This document shows, in pieces, positions 15,759-23,684 of a DNA stretch of 64,000 nucleotides. Location: NCBI GenBank assembly GCA_031277255.1, contig JAITMS010000123.1, positions 1 through 64,000 of the forward strand, written 5' to 3'. A program made the translations under genes and the position numbers. This DNA comes from Azonexus sp. (GTDB taxonomy: Bacteria > Pseudomonadota > Gammaproteobacteria > Burkholderiales > Rhodocyclaceae). Positions within the stretch are counted from its first letter, which is position 1; each line of letters begins with the position of its first letter. Below the pieces are notes generated by a model. The model searched no databases, was not told the origin of the DNA, and worked only from the letters and a program-made list of their open reading frames with translations.

Positions 15759-16580
15759 TTAACGATAACGATTGATGGCGCTGCGGGTTTCTTCTGCCGC
15801 GCGGCGGGCGGCGGCGGCGAAATGCTCATCCTGGCTAGCGTAGAGAATGGCGCGCGAAGAATTGATGAGCAGGCTTCCCGCCGCGACGGCGCGCCCGGCC
15901 TTGACGGTGGCTTCGACATCGCCGCCCTGAGCGCCGATGCCGGGGACGAGCAGCGGCATGTCGCCGACGATTGCGCGGACGCGGGCGATTTCCGCCGGAA
16001 AAGTCGCGCCGACGACCAGCCCGATCTGACCGCCGCCGTTCCACTCGACCGCCAGACGGGCGACGCGCTCGTAGAGTCGCTCCTGGTCGCCGGGGCCGCC
16101 GACATCGAGAAATTGCAGGTCGGAGCCGCCGGGGTTCGAGGTGCGGCAGAGCAGGATCACGCCCTTGTCGGCCCAGGCGAGGTAAGGCTCGACCGAATCG
16201 CGGCCCATGTAGGGATTGACCGTCACCGCGTCGGCCCGGTAGCGGGCAAAGGCTTCCTTGGCGTACTGCTCGGCGGTCGAACCGATGTCGCCGCGCGTGG
16301 CGTCGAGAATGACCGGGATGTCGGGATATTCCTCATGGATGTAGGCAATCAGCCGCTCCAGTTCTGCTTCCGCCCGCTGGGCGGCGAAATAGGCGATCTG
16401 CGGCTTGAAGGCAGCGACCAGATGAGCGGTGGCGTCGACGATAATGGCGCAGAATTCGTAAATGGCCTCCGCCCGGCCTTGAAAACGGGCGGGGAATTTC
16501 GTCGGGTCAGGGTCGAGGCCGACGCAGAGCAGGGAATCATGCTTCTGGCTGGCGGCGGCAAGCATCCGGGTAAAGGTCAT
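15759..16580 (-). CDS. pyrF: Orotidine 5'-phosphate decarboxylase
   Basis: A 273-aa enzyme that makes UMP in pyrimidine synthesis. The start ([18 protein letters not shown]), catalytic region [16 protein letters not shown] and phosphate loop PGIGAQGGD identify the longer type-2 PyrF subfamily (about 270 aa, DxxxxDIxxT motif). The start codon overlaps the stop of the upstream methyltransferase gene by 4 nt. Confidence 0.93.
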   Translation of the reverse strand: MTFTRMLAAASQKHDSLLCVGLDPDPTKFPARFQGRAEAIYEFCAIIVDATAHLVAAFKPQIAYFAAQRAEAELERLIAYIHEEYPDIPVILDATRGDIGSTAEQYAKEAFARYRADAVTVNPYMGRDSVEPYLAWADKGVILLCRTSNPGGSDLQFLDVGGPGDQERLYERVARLAVEWNGGGQIGLVVGATFPAEIARVRAIVGDMPLLVPGIGAQGGDVEATVKAGRAVAAGSLLINSSRAILYASQDEHFAAAARRAAEETRSAINRYR

Positions 16581-17758
16581 GCGGTATCCTTTGACAAATC
16601 AGGCGGCAGAAAACGGGAAAATTTGCCCGGCAACAGGCCATTTTGCAAGCTCCTCTGGGTAAACAAAAAACGGCCATCGCAGATAAAACCCAGTTGCTGC
16701 CAGTCGACCTCGCGGTTGAGCATGATCGTGCATTCGATCAATTGACGCCGCGTCAGGCGCTGGTTTTTCGGGAACAGCGCCAATATGGAACCATCGTAAT
16801 TCTTGCAGTCGTGGAGAAAAAACGGCTCCGCCTTGCGCGTGCGGCCATTGACGTAAATACGCGGCAGTTCATTGAACGGACAGGCGCGGCCCCATTGCCA
16901 CCAGTTGCTTTCATCAAAATGCTTGACGCGGCGGGCCAGCAGTTGCGGCTTGTGCTTTGCCAGATGCGGATGGCGGATGCCGTAAAACATCCGCCGCGTC
17001 CGCCCGCTATCCGCCGTTTGGGAAAAAACAAATTCCATATTGCCTTCCCGGTGCGTATAAATGGCATCCGCCCCGGAAACCGCGCCGACCTTGACGGCAA
17101 ACACATCAGAGAGCTTGAGGCGGTGATCGTCACGCAAAAACATCAACTGCCCGGCGGCCTCGGTAAACATCCGGCCATCGGCCATGCGCCGGTCAAAACG
17201 GCCTTTCTCGAAGCGGAAAATGCAGCAATTCGGCGTCGCATTGGCAAAAACGCGGGTATCCCCCGTCTCAAAAAAATGCGTCATGCTGCCTTCTCTGTAC
17301 AGCCAGGCATTGAGTTTTTTCGCCGCCGTCAGCTTGATGAGTTCGCGCGGCACGATAAAAACCAGTTCACCGCCCGGCCTCAAATGGCGGACGGCTTTTT
17401 CAATAAAAAACAAAAACAGGTTGCTGCGGCTGTCGAACAGCTTTGAATCGAGCCTTTGCCGCGTACCGGCGGCAATCTCCTGAAAGCGGACATAAGGCGG
17501 GTTGCCGACGATGCTGTCGAACTGCTCATCCAGCGGATAGGCGAAAAAATCGCCGACGGCGACGCCCGTCGGGGCAACGCGCGGGTCAATCTCAATACCC
17601 ACACAATCCGCGCCGCGTTGCCGCAACGCATGGAAAAAAGCGCCATCGCCGACGGAAGGCTCCAGAAAGCGCCCGTTATTGCGGCACAAACCGAGCATGA
17701 AGTCGACGACATTGGCCGGAGTGAAAACCTGACCGAGTTGTTCGATGTTGCGGGTCAT
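16577..17758 (-). CDS. Orphan N6-adenine DNA methyltransferase
   Basis: A 393-aa class I SAM-dependent methyltransferase. The N-terminal [15 protein letters not shown] and [12 protein letters not shown] form the SAM-binding part, and [14 protein letters not shown] contains the catalytic NPPY motif of N6-adenine enzymes of the TaqI/Eco57I type. The C-terminal half (residues 220-390) looks like a target-recognition region ([20 protein letters not shown]). No restriction or specificity subunit is adjacent, so it may act alone in marking DNA. The stop overlaps pyrF by 4 nt. Confidence 0.8.
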   Translation of the reverse strand: MTRNIEQLGQVFTPANVVDFMLGLCRNNGRFLEPSVGDGAFFHALRQRGADCVGIEIDPRVAPTGVAVGDFFAYPLDEQFDSIVGNPPYVRFQEIAAGTRQRLDSKLFDSRSNLFLFFIEKAVRHLRPGGELVFIVPRELIKLTAAKKLNAWLYREGSMTHFFETGDTRVFANATPNCCIFRFEKGRFDRRMADGRMFTEAAGQLMFLRDDHRLKLSDVFAVKVGAVSGADAIYTHREGNMEFVFSQTADSGRTRRMFYGIRHPHLAKHKPQLLARRVKHFDESNWWQWGRACPFNELPRIYVNGRTRKAEPFFLHDCKNYDGSILALFPKNQRLTRRQLIECTIMLNREVDWQQLGFICDGRFLFTQRSLQNGLLPGKFSRFLPPDLSKDTA

Positions 17759-17801
17759 ATCAGGTCAATTTCATGGCAAAAGATGGCATCCTGTCACGGC
17801 G

Positions 17802-17885
17802 GTAGGCTGGGTTAGCGAAAGCGTAACCCAGCTTGAAGTTTCATCGCCCAATGCTGGGTTTGCGCTACGCTCCAACCCAGCCTAC
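17802..17885. repeat. Dispersed palindromic repeat, family B
   Basis: Arms start GTAGGCTGGGTT and end AACCCAGCCTAC; the interior has the nested pairs GCGAAAGCGTAACCCAGC and GCTGGGTTTGCGCTACGC. This type is widespread between genes in betaproteobacteria. It lies where the reading frame of a histidine phosphatase gene is lost. Confidence 0.85.
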
Positions 17886-18018
17886 GGTCTTGGTCTGCCT
17901 GCGCTTGCCCGCGCGGCGTGAGGGGAATCAAACCCGGATCGGTTGTCGGCAAGCCTGCATTGGCGGCGCTTTCGCCATGCCGGACCAGATGGATGATTTT
18001 CTCTGCGGGGCGCTTCAT
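17812..18018 (-). pseudogene. Histidine phosphatase (phosphoglycerate mutase family), truncated
   Basis: The first 44 codons or so read as a normal histidine phosphatase start: IIHLVRHGESAANAG with the catalytic RHG motif, then GLIPLTPRGQAQA. At 17885 the frame runs into a family B palindromic repeat and ends within it after 68 residues. The remaining two-thirds of the domain, including the second catalytic His, are not found downstream. The fragment is therefore inactive; the repeat marks the break point. Confidence 0.75.
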
Positions 18019-18068
18019 TTTGGGTACCAGATTGCTTCACTTGGCAAGGGCGGGATTGATCCCGCCGC

Positions 18069-18809
18069 TCACGTTGCGAACCTGAGATCGGACATTGCCA
18101 TAAAGAGAAATCCGTTATCCGTAGGCGCGCGATAGACGCCTTGGGCATCGAGGACATGGGTGGCGATTGCCGACATCTCCCAGCCATCAACTGTATCGGC
18201 GTACCACTTTGGCACAGTCAGCCGTGGAAAATCACTCGCCTCTCCCAAGTCTCTTACCGCGACTATGCGTGTTCTTACGTTGGGAAGAAAGTGAAAATTT
18301 GCCCAAGACCAGAGCCAAGTGTCAGTGATGCTTGAAATGGAGCCGATCATTTCGATATTTGCGATAACGGCGGGAATGCCATCATTCGAGAAGGTGAGGA
18401 GTCCGGTTTCCTGATCGTAGTCCCAGCGTTTATGCCGGGAGAGGCTGAATTGGTTTTTGAGTAATTCCTGCTTGGCCGAAAGCTGCTGATGGCATTCAGT
18501 CAGCATTTGCTTCCATGAATCAGCGACTTTTTTCTCGACGGCCTCGATGCTCGATGCGTGGCCGGATTCGTAGCAATAATTGCAGACTATTTTGATGTTT
18601 GCCGCGCATTCATTTTTCTCATTCCATTCGCCCTCTTTTTCAAACTCAGCGTCACATTCCCCGCACCACGCATCCGGCCACGGATTGTCTTCCGATGGGT
18701 AGTCGCAATACCACCGCTGTTGCGGATTTGCTACCAGATGCTCGCAGATAAAGGTGGCCGTGGCTTCACCGTGTTCTGTGCATTGGATGGTGTCTTCGTC
18801 GTTTGTCAT
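18069..18809 (-). CDS. Hypothetical protein with Cys-rich N-terminus (DUF6882-like C-terminus)
   Basis: A 246-aa protein. Residues 1-80 contain Cys pairs (CTEHGEAT, YCDYPSED, WCGECDAEF, VCNYCYESGH) that could form one or two zinc sites. The C-terminal half has a WLWSWANFHFLP stretch and an aromatic pattern resembling DUF6882 proteins, a call made from memory of the family and uncertain. Lower GC than the neighbouring housekeeping genes; probably acquired. Confidence 0.5.
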   Translation of the reverse strand: MTNDEDTIQCTEHGEATATFICEHLVANPQQRWYCDYPSEDNPWPDAWCGECDAEFEKEGEWNEKNECAANIKIVCNYCYESGHASSIEAVEKKVADSWKQMLTECHQQLSAKQELLKNQFSLSRHKRWDYDQETGLLTFSNDGIPAVIANIEMIGSISSITDTWLWSWANFHFLPNVRTRIVAVRDLGEASDFPRLTVPKWYADTVDGWEMSAIATHVLDAQGVYRAPTDNGFLFMAMSDLRFAT

Positions 18810-18824
18810 AATGGGTTTTATTTG

Positions 18825-19136
18825 TTATTTGTAAATGGTGAAATAAACGACTAAAAACATAATTCCAATATTTATGATGTGGTCGCTCAGCTTAAACCGA
18901 AGCGTTTCACGAAGTTTTTCATTTTCGCTATAGCCAAGGTAAGCGATTAATTCTGGAAAGGTGATACGTTGATGAATGTTCAGTAATCCTATCTCAAGCG
19001 TCAACAGCAGGAGGCATACGACATACCACCACGCCTCCAGATGGAAATGCCTCACTATTACGACACAAAACACAGCCCAAAGGAAACCATGAACTATCGA
19101 ATCCAAAGCTGAAAATATGATCAATTTTCGATTCAT
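18825..19136 (-). CDS. Hypothetical small membrane protein
   Basis: A 103-aa protein with three likely membrane segments (SIVHGFLWAVFCVVIVRHF, WWYVVCLLLLTLEIGLL, IINIGIMFLVVYFTIY). No family recognised. The start MNRKLIIFSALDS is chosen since longer forms read a GC-rich stretch belonging to the neighbouring gene. AT-rich like the gene beside it, 15 bp away, and probably acquired together with it. Confidence 0.5.
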   Translation of the reverse strand: MNRKLIIFSALDSIVHGFLWAVFCVVIVRHFHLEAWWYVVCLLLLTLEIGLLNIHQRITFPELIAYLGYSENEKLRETLRFKLSDHIINIGIMFLVVYFTIYK

Positions 19137-19147
19137 CGTTCTGAACG

Positions 19148-19348
19148 CTAACGCGGTTTGTCTGCCGTTTTTCCGTCCGCCGCCTGCTCCCGCGCCTTCT
19201 TCTCCCAATACCGCTCATTCTTGCTCTCGTCGGCAAAGCGATAGCGTCCGGCCAGTTCGCAGCCTTTCATGCCGGGATTGCAGGGCAGGTTGTTGATCTT
19301 GGTGCAGCGATCATCGACTTCATGCGGGCAGCCCCAGCTTCCGGCCAT
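19148..19348 (-). CDS. Small Cys-rich conserved hypothetical protein
   Basis: A 66-aa protein with a compact cysteine pattern: WGCPHEVDDRCTKINNLPC then NPGMKGCELAGRYRF, and a charged tail. The four conserved-looking Cys could bind metal. Short proteins of this CPHE...CxPGMKGC type occur next to housekeeping genes in betaproteobacteria but have no known function. It starts 1 nt after glnS ends and is likely cotranscribed. Confidence 0.65.
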   Translation of the reverse strand: MAGSWGCPHEVDDRCTKINNLPCNPGMKGCELAGRYRFADESKNERYWEKKAREQAADGKTADKPR

Positions 19349-19349
19349 G

Positions 19350-21146
19350 TCAGTTCCCCTTGCCCTGCCACGAATCCCTGAGCGTCACCACGCGGTTGAA
19401 GACGGGGCGGCCGGGTTGGGAGTCGCGGCGGTCGGCGGCGAAGTAGCCGTGGCGTTCGAACTGGAAGCGTTGTTCCGGCTGGGCGTTTTGCAGGCTGGGT
19501 TCGAGTTGGGCGGTGATGCGGGTTTTCGAGGCCGGGTTGATGTCGGCGAGGAAGTCGCGCTCAAGGTCGGGGGCGTCGCCTTCCCGTCGGGCGCCGGGGG
19601 CGGGGACGGTAAACAGGCGGTCAAAGAGGCGGACTTCCGCCGCGTAGGCGTGGGCGGCGGAGAGCCAGTGCAGATTGCCCTGGACCTTGACGCTGTCGGC
19701 CCCCGGCGTGCCGGATTTGGTTTCCGGCAGGTAATGGCAATGGACGGCGATGACTTTGCCGCTGTCGTCCTTGTCGCAGCCGGTGCATTCGACGACGTAG
19801 CCGTAGCGCAGCCGGGCGCGGCTGCCGGGGGTGAGGCGGTGAAAGCCTTTGGCTGGCGTTTCCTGAAAATCCTCGGCTTCGATCCACAATTCGCGCGAGA
19901 AGGGCAGCGGGCGCTGGCCGCGTTCGGGGTGTTGCGGGTGGTTGGGGGCGAGGCATTGCTCGACCTGGCCTGCCGGGTAGTTGTCGATGATGAGTTTCAA
20001 GGGGTCGAGGACGGCGACGCGGCGCTCGTCCGTCTCGTTCATCACCTCGCGCTGGGCGTCTTCAAAGCGGCTGTAGTCGATCAGCGAGTCGGTTTTGGAG
20101 ACGCCGATGCGCTCGGCAAAGAGGCGGAATCCGGCGGGGGCGTAGCCGCGACGGCGAGCGCCCGCGAGCGTCGGCATCCGGGGGTCGTCCCAGCTATCGA
20201 CGTGTTTTTCGTCGACCAACTGGATCAGTTTGCGTTTGGAAAGGACGATGTAGGTGAGGTTGAGGCGCGAAAACTCGATCTGCTGCGGCAAGGGGCGCTG
20301 CACCAGGCCGCCTTCGGCCAGGCGCTCCAGCAGCCAGTCGTAGAAGGGGCGCTGGTCTTCAAATTCGAGGGTGCAGATGGAATGGGTGATGCACTCCAGC
20401 GCGTCTTCGATCGGGTGGGCGAAGGTGTACATCGGGTAGACGCGCCATTGGTCGCCGGTGTTGTGGTGCGTGGCGTGGCGGATGCGGTAAATGGCCGGGT
20501 CGCGCAGGTTGATATTGGGCGCGGCCATGTCGATTCTGGCGCGGAGGACGTGCGCGCCGTCGGCAAATTCACCGGCCTTCATGCGCCGGAACAGTTCCTG
20601 ATTGTCGGCGACGCTGCGGTTACGGAAAGGGGAATCCCGGCCCGGCTGGGTCAATGTCCCCCGGTTGGCGCGCATGTCCTCCGCCGTCTGGCTATCGACA
20701 TAGGCGTGACCGGCGGCGATCAGGTAGTCGGCAAAGGCCGCCATCTCGTCGAAATAGTCGGAAGCGTAGTAGAGATTGTTCTCGCCGCCGCTCTGCCACG
20801 AGCAGCCGAGCCAGCGGACGGATTCGATGATGGAATCGACGTATTCCTGTTCTTCCTTTTCCGGGTTGGTGTCGTCGAAACGCAGATGGCAGCGGCCGCC
20901 GTAGTGTTCGGCGAGGCCGAAATTGAGCAGAATCGACTTGGCGTGGCCGAAATGCAGGTAGCCGTTCGGCTCCGGCGGAAAACGGGTGCGGATTTTCGCC
21001 GTATCAAGCGGCGCTCCGGCGTGATCGGCCGCCGGGCCGGGCTTGCCGCCCCAACGGCGCTGGGCGTGCTTGCCCGCGGCAAGGTCGGCTTCGATGATGT
21101 TCTTGATGAAATTGGCCGGGGCGGCGGGACTGGATTCTTGGCTCAT
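19350..21146 (-). CDS. glnS: Glutaminyl-tRNA synthetase
   Basis: A 598-aa class I synthetase that charges tRNA-Gln. The HIGH-type motif is in FPPEPNGYLHFGHAKSI, the KMSKS-type motif is VLSKRKL, and the GDQWRVYPMYTFAHPIEDAL segment is typical of GlnRS rather than GltX. The C-terminal anticodon-binding beta-barrels are complete, with ASKTRITAQLEPSL and FERHGYFAADRRDS at the end. Slightly longer than the E. coli enzyme. Confidence 0.95.
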   Translation of the reverse strand: MSQESSPAAPANFIKNIIEADLAAGKHAQRRWGGKPGPAADHAGAPLDTAKIRTRFPPEPNGYLHFGHAKSILLNFGLAEHYGGRCHLRFDDTNPEKEEQEYVDSIIESVRWLGCSWQSGGENNLYYASDYFDEMAAFADYLIAAGHAYVDSQTAEDMRANRGTLTQPGRDSPFRNRSVADNQELFRRMKAGEFADGAHVLRARIDMAAPNINLRDPAIYRIRHATHHNTGDQWRVYPMYTFAHPIEDALECITHSICTLEFEDQRPFYDWLLERLAEGGLVQRPLPQQIEFSRLNLTYIVLSKRKLIQLVDEKHVDSWDDPRMPTLAGARRRGYAPAGFRLFAERIGVSKTDSLIDYSRFEDAQREVMNETDERRVAVLDPLKLIIDNYPAGQVEQCLAPNHPQHPERGQRPLPFSRELWIEAEDFQETPAKGFHRLTPGSRARLRYGYVVECTGCDKDDSGKVIAVHCHYLPETKSGTPGADSVKVQGNLHWLSAAHAYAAEVRLFDRLFTVPAPGARREGDAPDLERDFLADINPASKTRITAQLEPSLQNAQPEQRFQFERHGYFAADRRDSQPGRPVFNRVVTLRDSWQGKGN

Positions 21147-21225
21147 GGCGTGTGGTGGCGCGGGACGAAATAGCAGGCCGTCATTCTAGCAGCGATACGC
21201 CCTTCTCCTTTGATGGGAGAGCGGA

Positions 21226-21296
21226 GTAGGGCGGGTCTTGACCCGCCGGTTGGAAATCCAATTTGATGTTGGATGGCGGGTCGAGACCCGCCCTAC
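21226..21296. repeat. Dispersed palindromic repeat, family A copy 3
   Basis: Shortest of the three family A copies. Arms begin GTAGGGCGGG and end CCCGCCCTAC, with one mismatch (TCGAGA instead of TCAAGA). The interior TTTGATGTTGGATGGCGGG matches copy 1. It lies between pit and glnS, in the same + orientation as the other copies although the genes around it run on the - strand. Confidence 0.85.
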
Positions 21297-21310
21297 GAGA
21301 GGGGCTTTGG

Positions 21311-22318
21311 CTACAGCACCAGCCGCCCCAGATACCAGGCGAGGCCAGCGATCAGGGCGCTGCATGGGATGGTCAGAATCCACGCCCAGACGATGCCGCC
21401 GGCGACGCCCCAGCGCACCCGCCGGGCGCCGTGTGTGGCCCCGACGCCGGCGATGGCGCCGGTGATGGTGTGGGTGGTCGATACCGGAATGCCGAAAAAG
21501 GAGGCGAAAAAGAGCGTAAACGCGCCGCCGCTGTTGGCGCAGAAGCCGCGCGCCTGATTCAGTTTGGTGATGCGGTTGCCCATCGTCTTGACGATGCGCC
21601 AGCCGCCGAACAGGGTGCCGAAGCCCATTGCCGTGTAGCAGGCGAGCACGACCCAGCCGGGAATATCGGCGTCGGTGGTGGAGAGATTGGCGGCAATCAG
21701 GATCAGCCAGATGATGCCGACCGTTTTCTGCGCGTCATTGCCGCCGTGGCCGAGGCTGTAGGCGGCTGCCGAAATGAGCTGAAAGCGGCGGAAGTATTTG
21801 TCTACCTTCCGCTGCGTCATGTTTCGGCAAAGCCATGAGACGACGATCATCATTAACGCGCCAAGGGCAAAGCCGAGCAGGGGGGCGATGAAAATGAAGG
21901 CGATGATTTTGAGGACGCCGCTGCTGACCAGACTGCCGAACCCGGCCTTGCAGACCGCCGCGCCGATCAGGCCGCCGACCAGAGCGTGCGAAGACGACGA
22001 GGGGATGCCGTAATACCAGGTAATCAGATTCCAGGCGACGGCCCCGATCAGGGCGCCGAAAATGACGTAATGATCGACGATGGCGGGGTCGACGGTGCCT
22101 TTGCCGATGGTTGCCGCGACTTTCAGGTGAAACAGGAAATAGGCGAGAAAATTGAACCCGGCGGCCCACAGCACGGCGTGCTGCGGTTTCAGGACGCGGG
22201 TCGAGACGATGGTGGCGATTGAGTTGGCGGCGTCGTGAAAGCCGTTCATAAAATCGAACAGCAAGGCTACGGCGACCAGCGTGATGACGACCCCCAGGCT
22301 GATGCTCATGGTTTCCAT
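21311..22318 (-). CDS. pit: Low-affinity inorganic phosphate transporter (PiT family)
   Basis: A 335-aa membrane protein with about ten membrane segments. The two PiT signature repeats are visible: FDFMNGFHDAANSIATIVSTRVL near the N-terminus and SLGHGGNDAQKTVGII in the second half. It imports metal-phosphate with protons. The upstream DUF47 gene ends 9 bp before it, the usual Pit/DUF47 pair. Confidence 0.92.
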   Translation of the reverse strand: METMSISLGVVITLVAVALLFDFMNGFHDAANSIATIVSTRVLKPQHAVLWAAGFNFLAYFLFHLKVAATIGKGTVDPAIVDHYVIFGALIGAVAWNLITWYYGIPSSSSHALVGGLIGAAVCKAGFGSLVSSGVLKIIAFIFIAPLLGFALGALMMIVVSWLCRNMTQRKVDKYFRRFQLISAAAYSLGHGGNDAQKTVGIIWLILIAANLSTTDADIPGWVVLACYTAMGFGTLFGGWRIVKTMGNRITKLNQARGFCANSGGAFTLFFASFFGIPVSTTHTITGAIAGVGATHGARRVRWGVAGGIVWAWILTIPCSALIAGLAWYLGRLVL

Positions 22319-22327
22319 CGGCCTGGC

Positions 22328-22966
22328 TCAGGAATTTTCAAGCACGATGGATTCGACCGTGCTGGCGACATCCTTGCAGCGGTCGGTGACCGATTCGAGT
22401 AGCTGGTAGATTTCCTTCAACTTGATGACCTCGCGGACATCCGGCTCCTCGCGGAAGATTTTTGACATGGCGACCCGCAACTGGCGGTCGACTTCCGATT
22501 CGAGGTCGTTGATTTCGTGGCACAGCTTGAGGATGGTCGGCGCGTTGTCCATGTCGCGCAGCAGTTTGACCATGGCGCAGATATTGGCGCAGCAGCGTTC
22601 GGTGGCGATGACCATGTCTCGCGTTTCGGCGGGGATGCGATGGATGTCGTAGAGCGACATGGCCTCGGCAACGTCCTGGATGACATCGAGGATGTTGTCC
22701 ATGCCGTTGATGAGGCCGTGGATTTCGTCGCGGTCAAAGGGCGTGATGAAGGAGGTGTGCAGTTGCGACAGGAGATCGTAGGTGATCGTGTCGGCCTGGT
22801 TCTCCAAGGCGTCGATTTCATCGGCCAGCGCCTGGGCGTCGCCAGCGCCGTCGGTCAGCGCCCCGATCAGCCGGGCCAGGGTGACGCCGCCCTGGGCGAT
22901 CAGGTCGCCGTGGGCGTTGAAGTAGTCGAAATACTTGCCCTCTTTGGGCATCAAGGCAGCAAACAT
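22328..22966 (-). CDS. DUF47 (PhoU-like) regulator of the Pit transporter
   Basis: A 212-aa helical protein of the DUF47/TIGR00153 family. The start MFAALMPKEGKYFDYFNAHGD is the family N-terminus; an ATG 15 codons upstream is possible but neither has a clear ribosome site. Conserved metal-binding-type segments (DALENQADTITYDLL, FDRDEIHGLINGMDNILD) are present. It probably controls Pit activity; the pairing is seen in many bacteria. Confidence 0.88.
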   Translation of the reverse strand: MFAALMPKEGKYFDYFNAHGDLIAQGGVTLARLIGALTDGAGDAQALADEIDALENQADTITYDLLSQLHTSFITPFDRDEIHGLINGMDNILDVIQDVAEAMSLYDIHRIPAETRDMVIATERCCANICAMVKLLRDMDNAPTILKLCHEINDLESEVDRQLRVAMSKIFREEPDVREVIKLKEIYQLLESVTDRCKDVASTVESIVLENS

Positions 22967-23124
22967 GATGGTCGCGTCGGGCTTTTGTCGAGGAAACCTC
23001 AATTTTAGCATCGGCGGCTTGCTGCCGTCGGCGCAGTTTTTCGGGAATGGTCGGCAGGCTATTGCTAGAATCCGCCGTCGGGAGCTTGCGGCAAGAGCCT
23101 CCCGCCCTCGGAGAAGGAGAAAAC

Positions 23125-23511
23125 ATGGGAAGCGGATTTGTCGCGGTCGGTTGCGGCGCTGTCCTTGGCGCCTGGTTGCGCTGGGGGCTTGGCGTTCTCC
23201 TCAATCCGCTGTGGCTGGGCGTGCCGCTCGGCACGCTGGCGGCCAATGTGATCGGCGGTTATCTGGTCGGCGTCGCCGTCGGCCTGTTTCATCTTCATGC
23301 CGATCTCTCGCCCGTCCTCAAGTTGTTTGTCATCACCGGCTTTCTCGGCGGGCTGACGACCTTTTCGACCTTTTCCGCCGAAGTCGTCGAGCGCCTCCTG
23401 GCCAACCAGCCGGGGCTGGCGATGGGCCTTGCCGCGCTGCATCTGGCCGGTTCGCTGACGGCGACCTGGCTCGGTCTGGCGACCGTCGGGGCGACCCGCA
23501 TCTGGGCCTGA
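23125..23511 (+). CDS. crcB: Fluoride exporter CrcB (Fluc channel)
   Basis: A 128-aa, four-segment membrane protein. The family motifs GAVLGAWLRWGL, GTLAANVIGGYLVG (pore Asn) and TGFLGGLTTFSTFSAE (Na+ site and Phe box) are all intact. It dimerises to let fluoride leave the cell. The start at 23125 follows GAAGGAG. A hairpin (GGGAG ... CTCCC) sits upstream, but I see no fluoride riboswitch. Confidence 0.92.
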   Translation: MGSGFVAVGCGAVLGAWLRWGLGVLLNPLWLGVPLGTLAANVIGGYLVGVAVGLFHLHADLSPVLKLFVITGFLGGLTTFSTFSAEVVERLLANQPGLAMGLAALHLAGSLTATWLGLATVGATRIWA

Positions 23512-23684
23512 GACGCCTGCGGCAGCGGGTATTGATGGCGTATGGGAAAGATTTTGAACAGACTCTAACGACGTGGGGCAAATTTGACGCTGCTTTTGGA
23601 AAATTGTGATGAAGGACGATGCAAAGCACTTTTGAGTGCTAGAATAACGAATATGTTGTTTTTGTCATATAATTTGTCTTCTTT

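Noticed and set aside
15746..16105. N-terminal extension of the YpfJ metallopeptidase frame across pyrF
   Set aside because: The extension is out-of-frame pyrF sequence; the ATG at 15745 has a proper ribosome site and the family N-terminus.
23041..23124. Possible fluoride riboswitch upstream of crcB
   Set aside because: Only a simple GGGAG/CTCCC hairpin is present; the pseudoknot sequences of the crcB motif are not recognisable.
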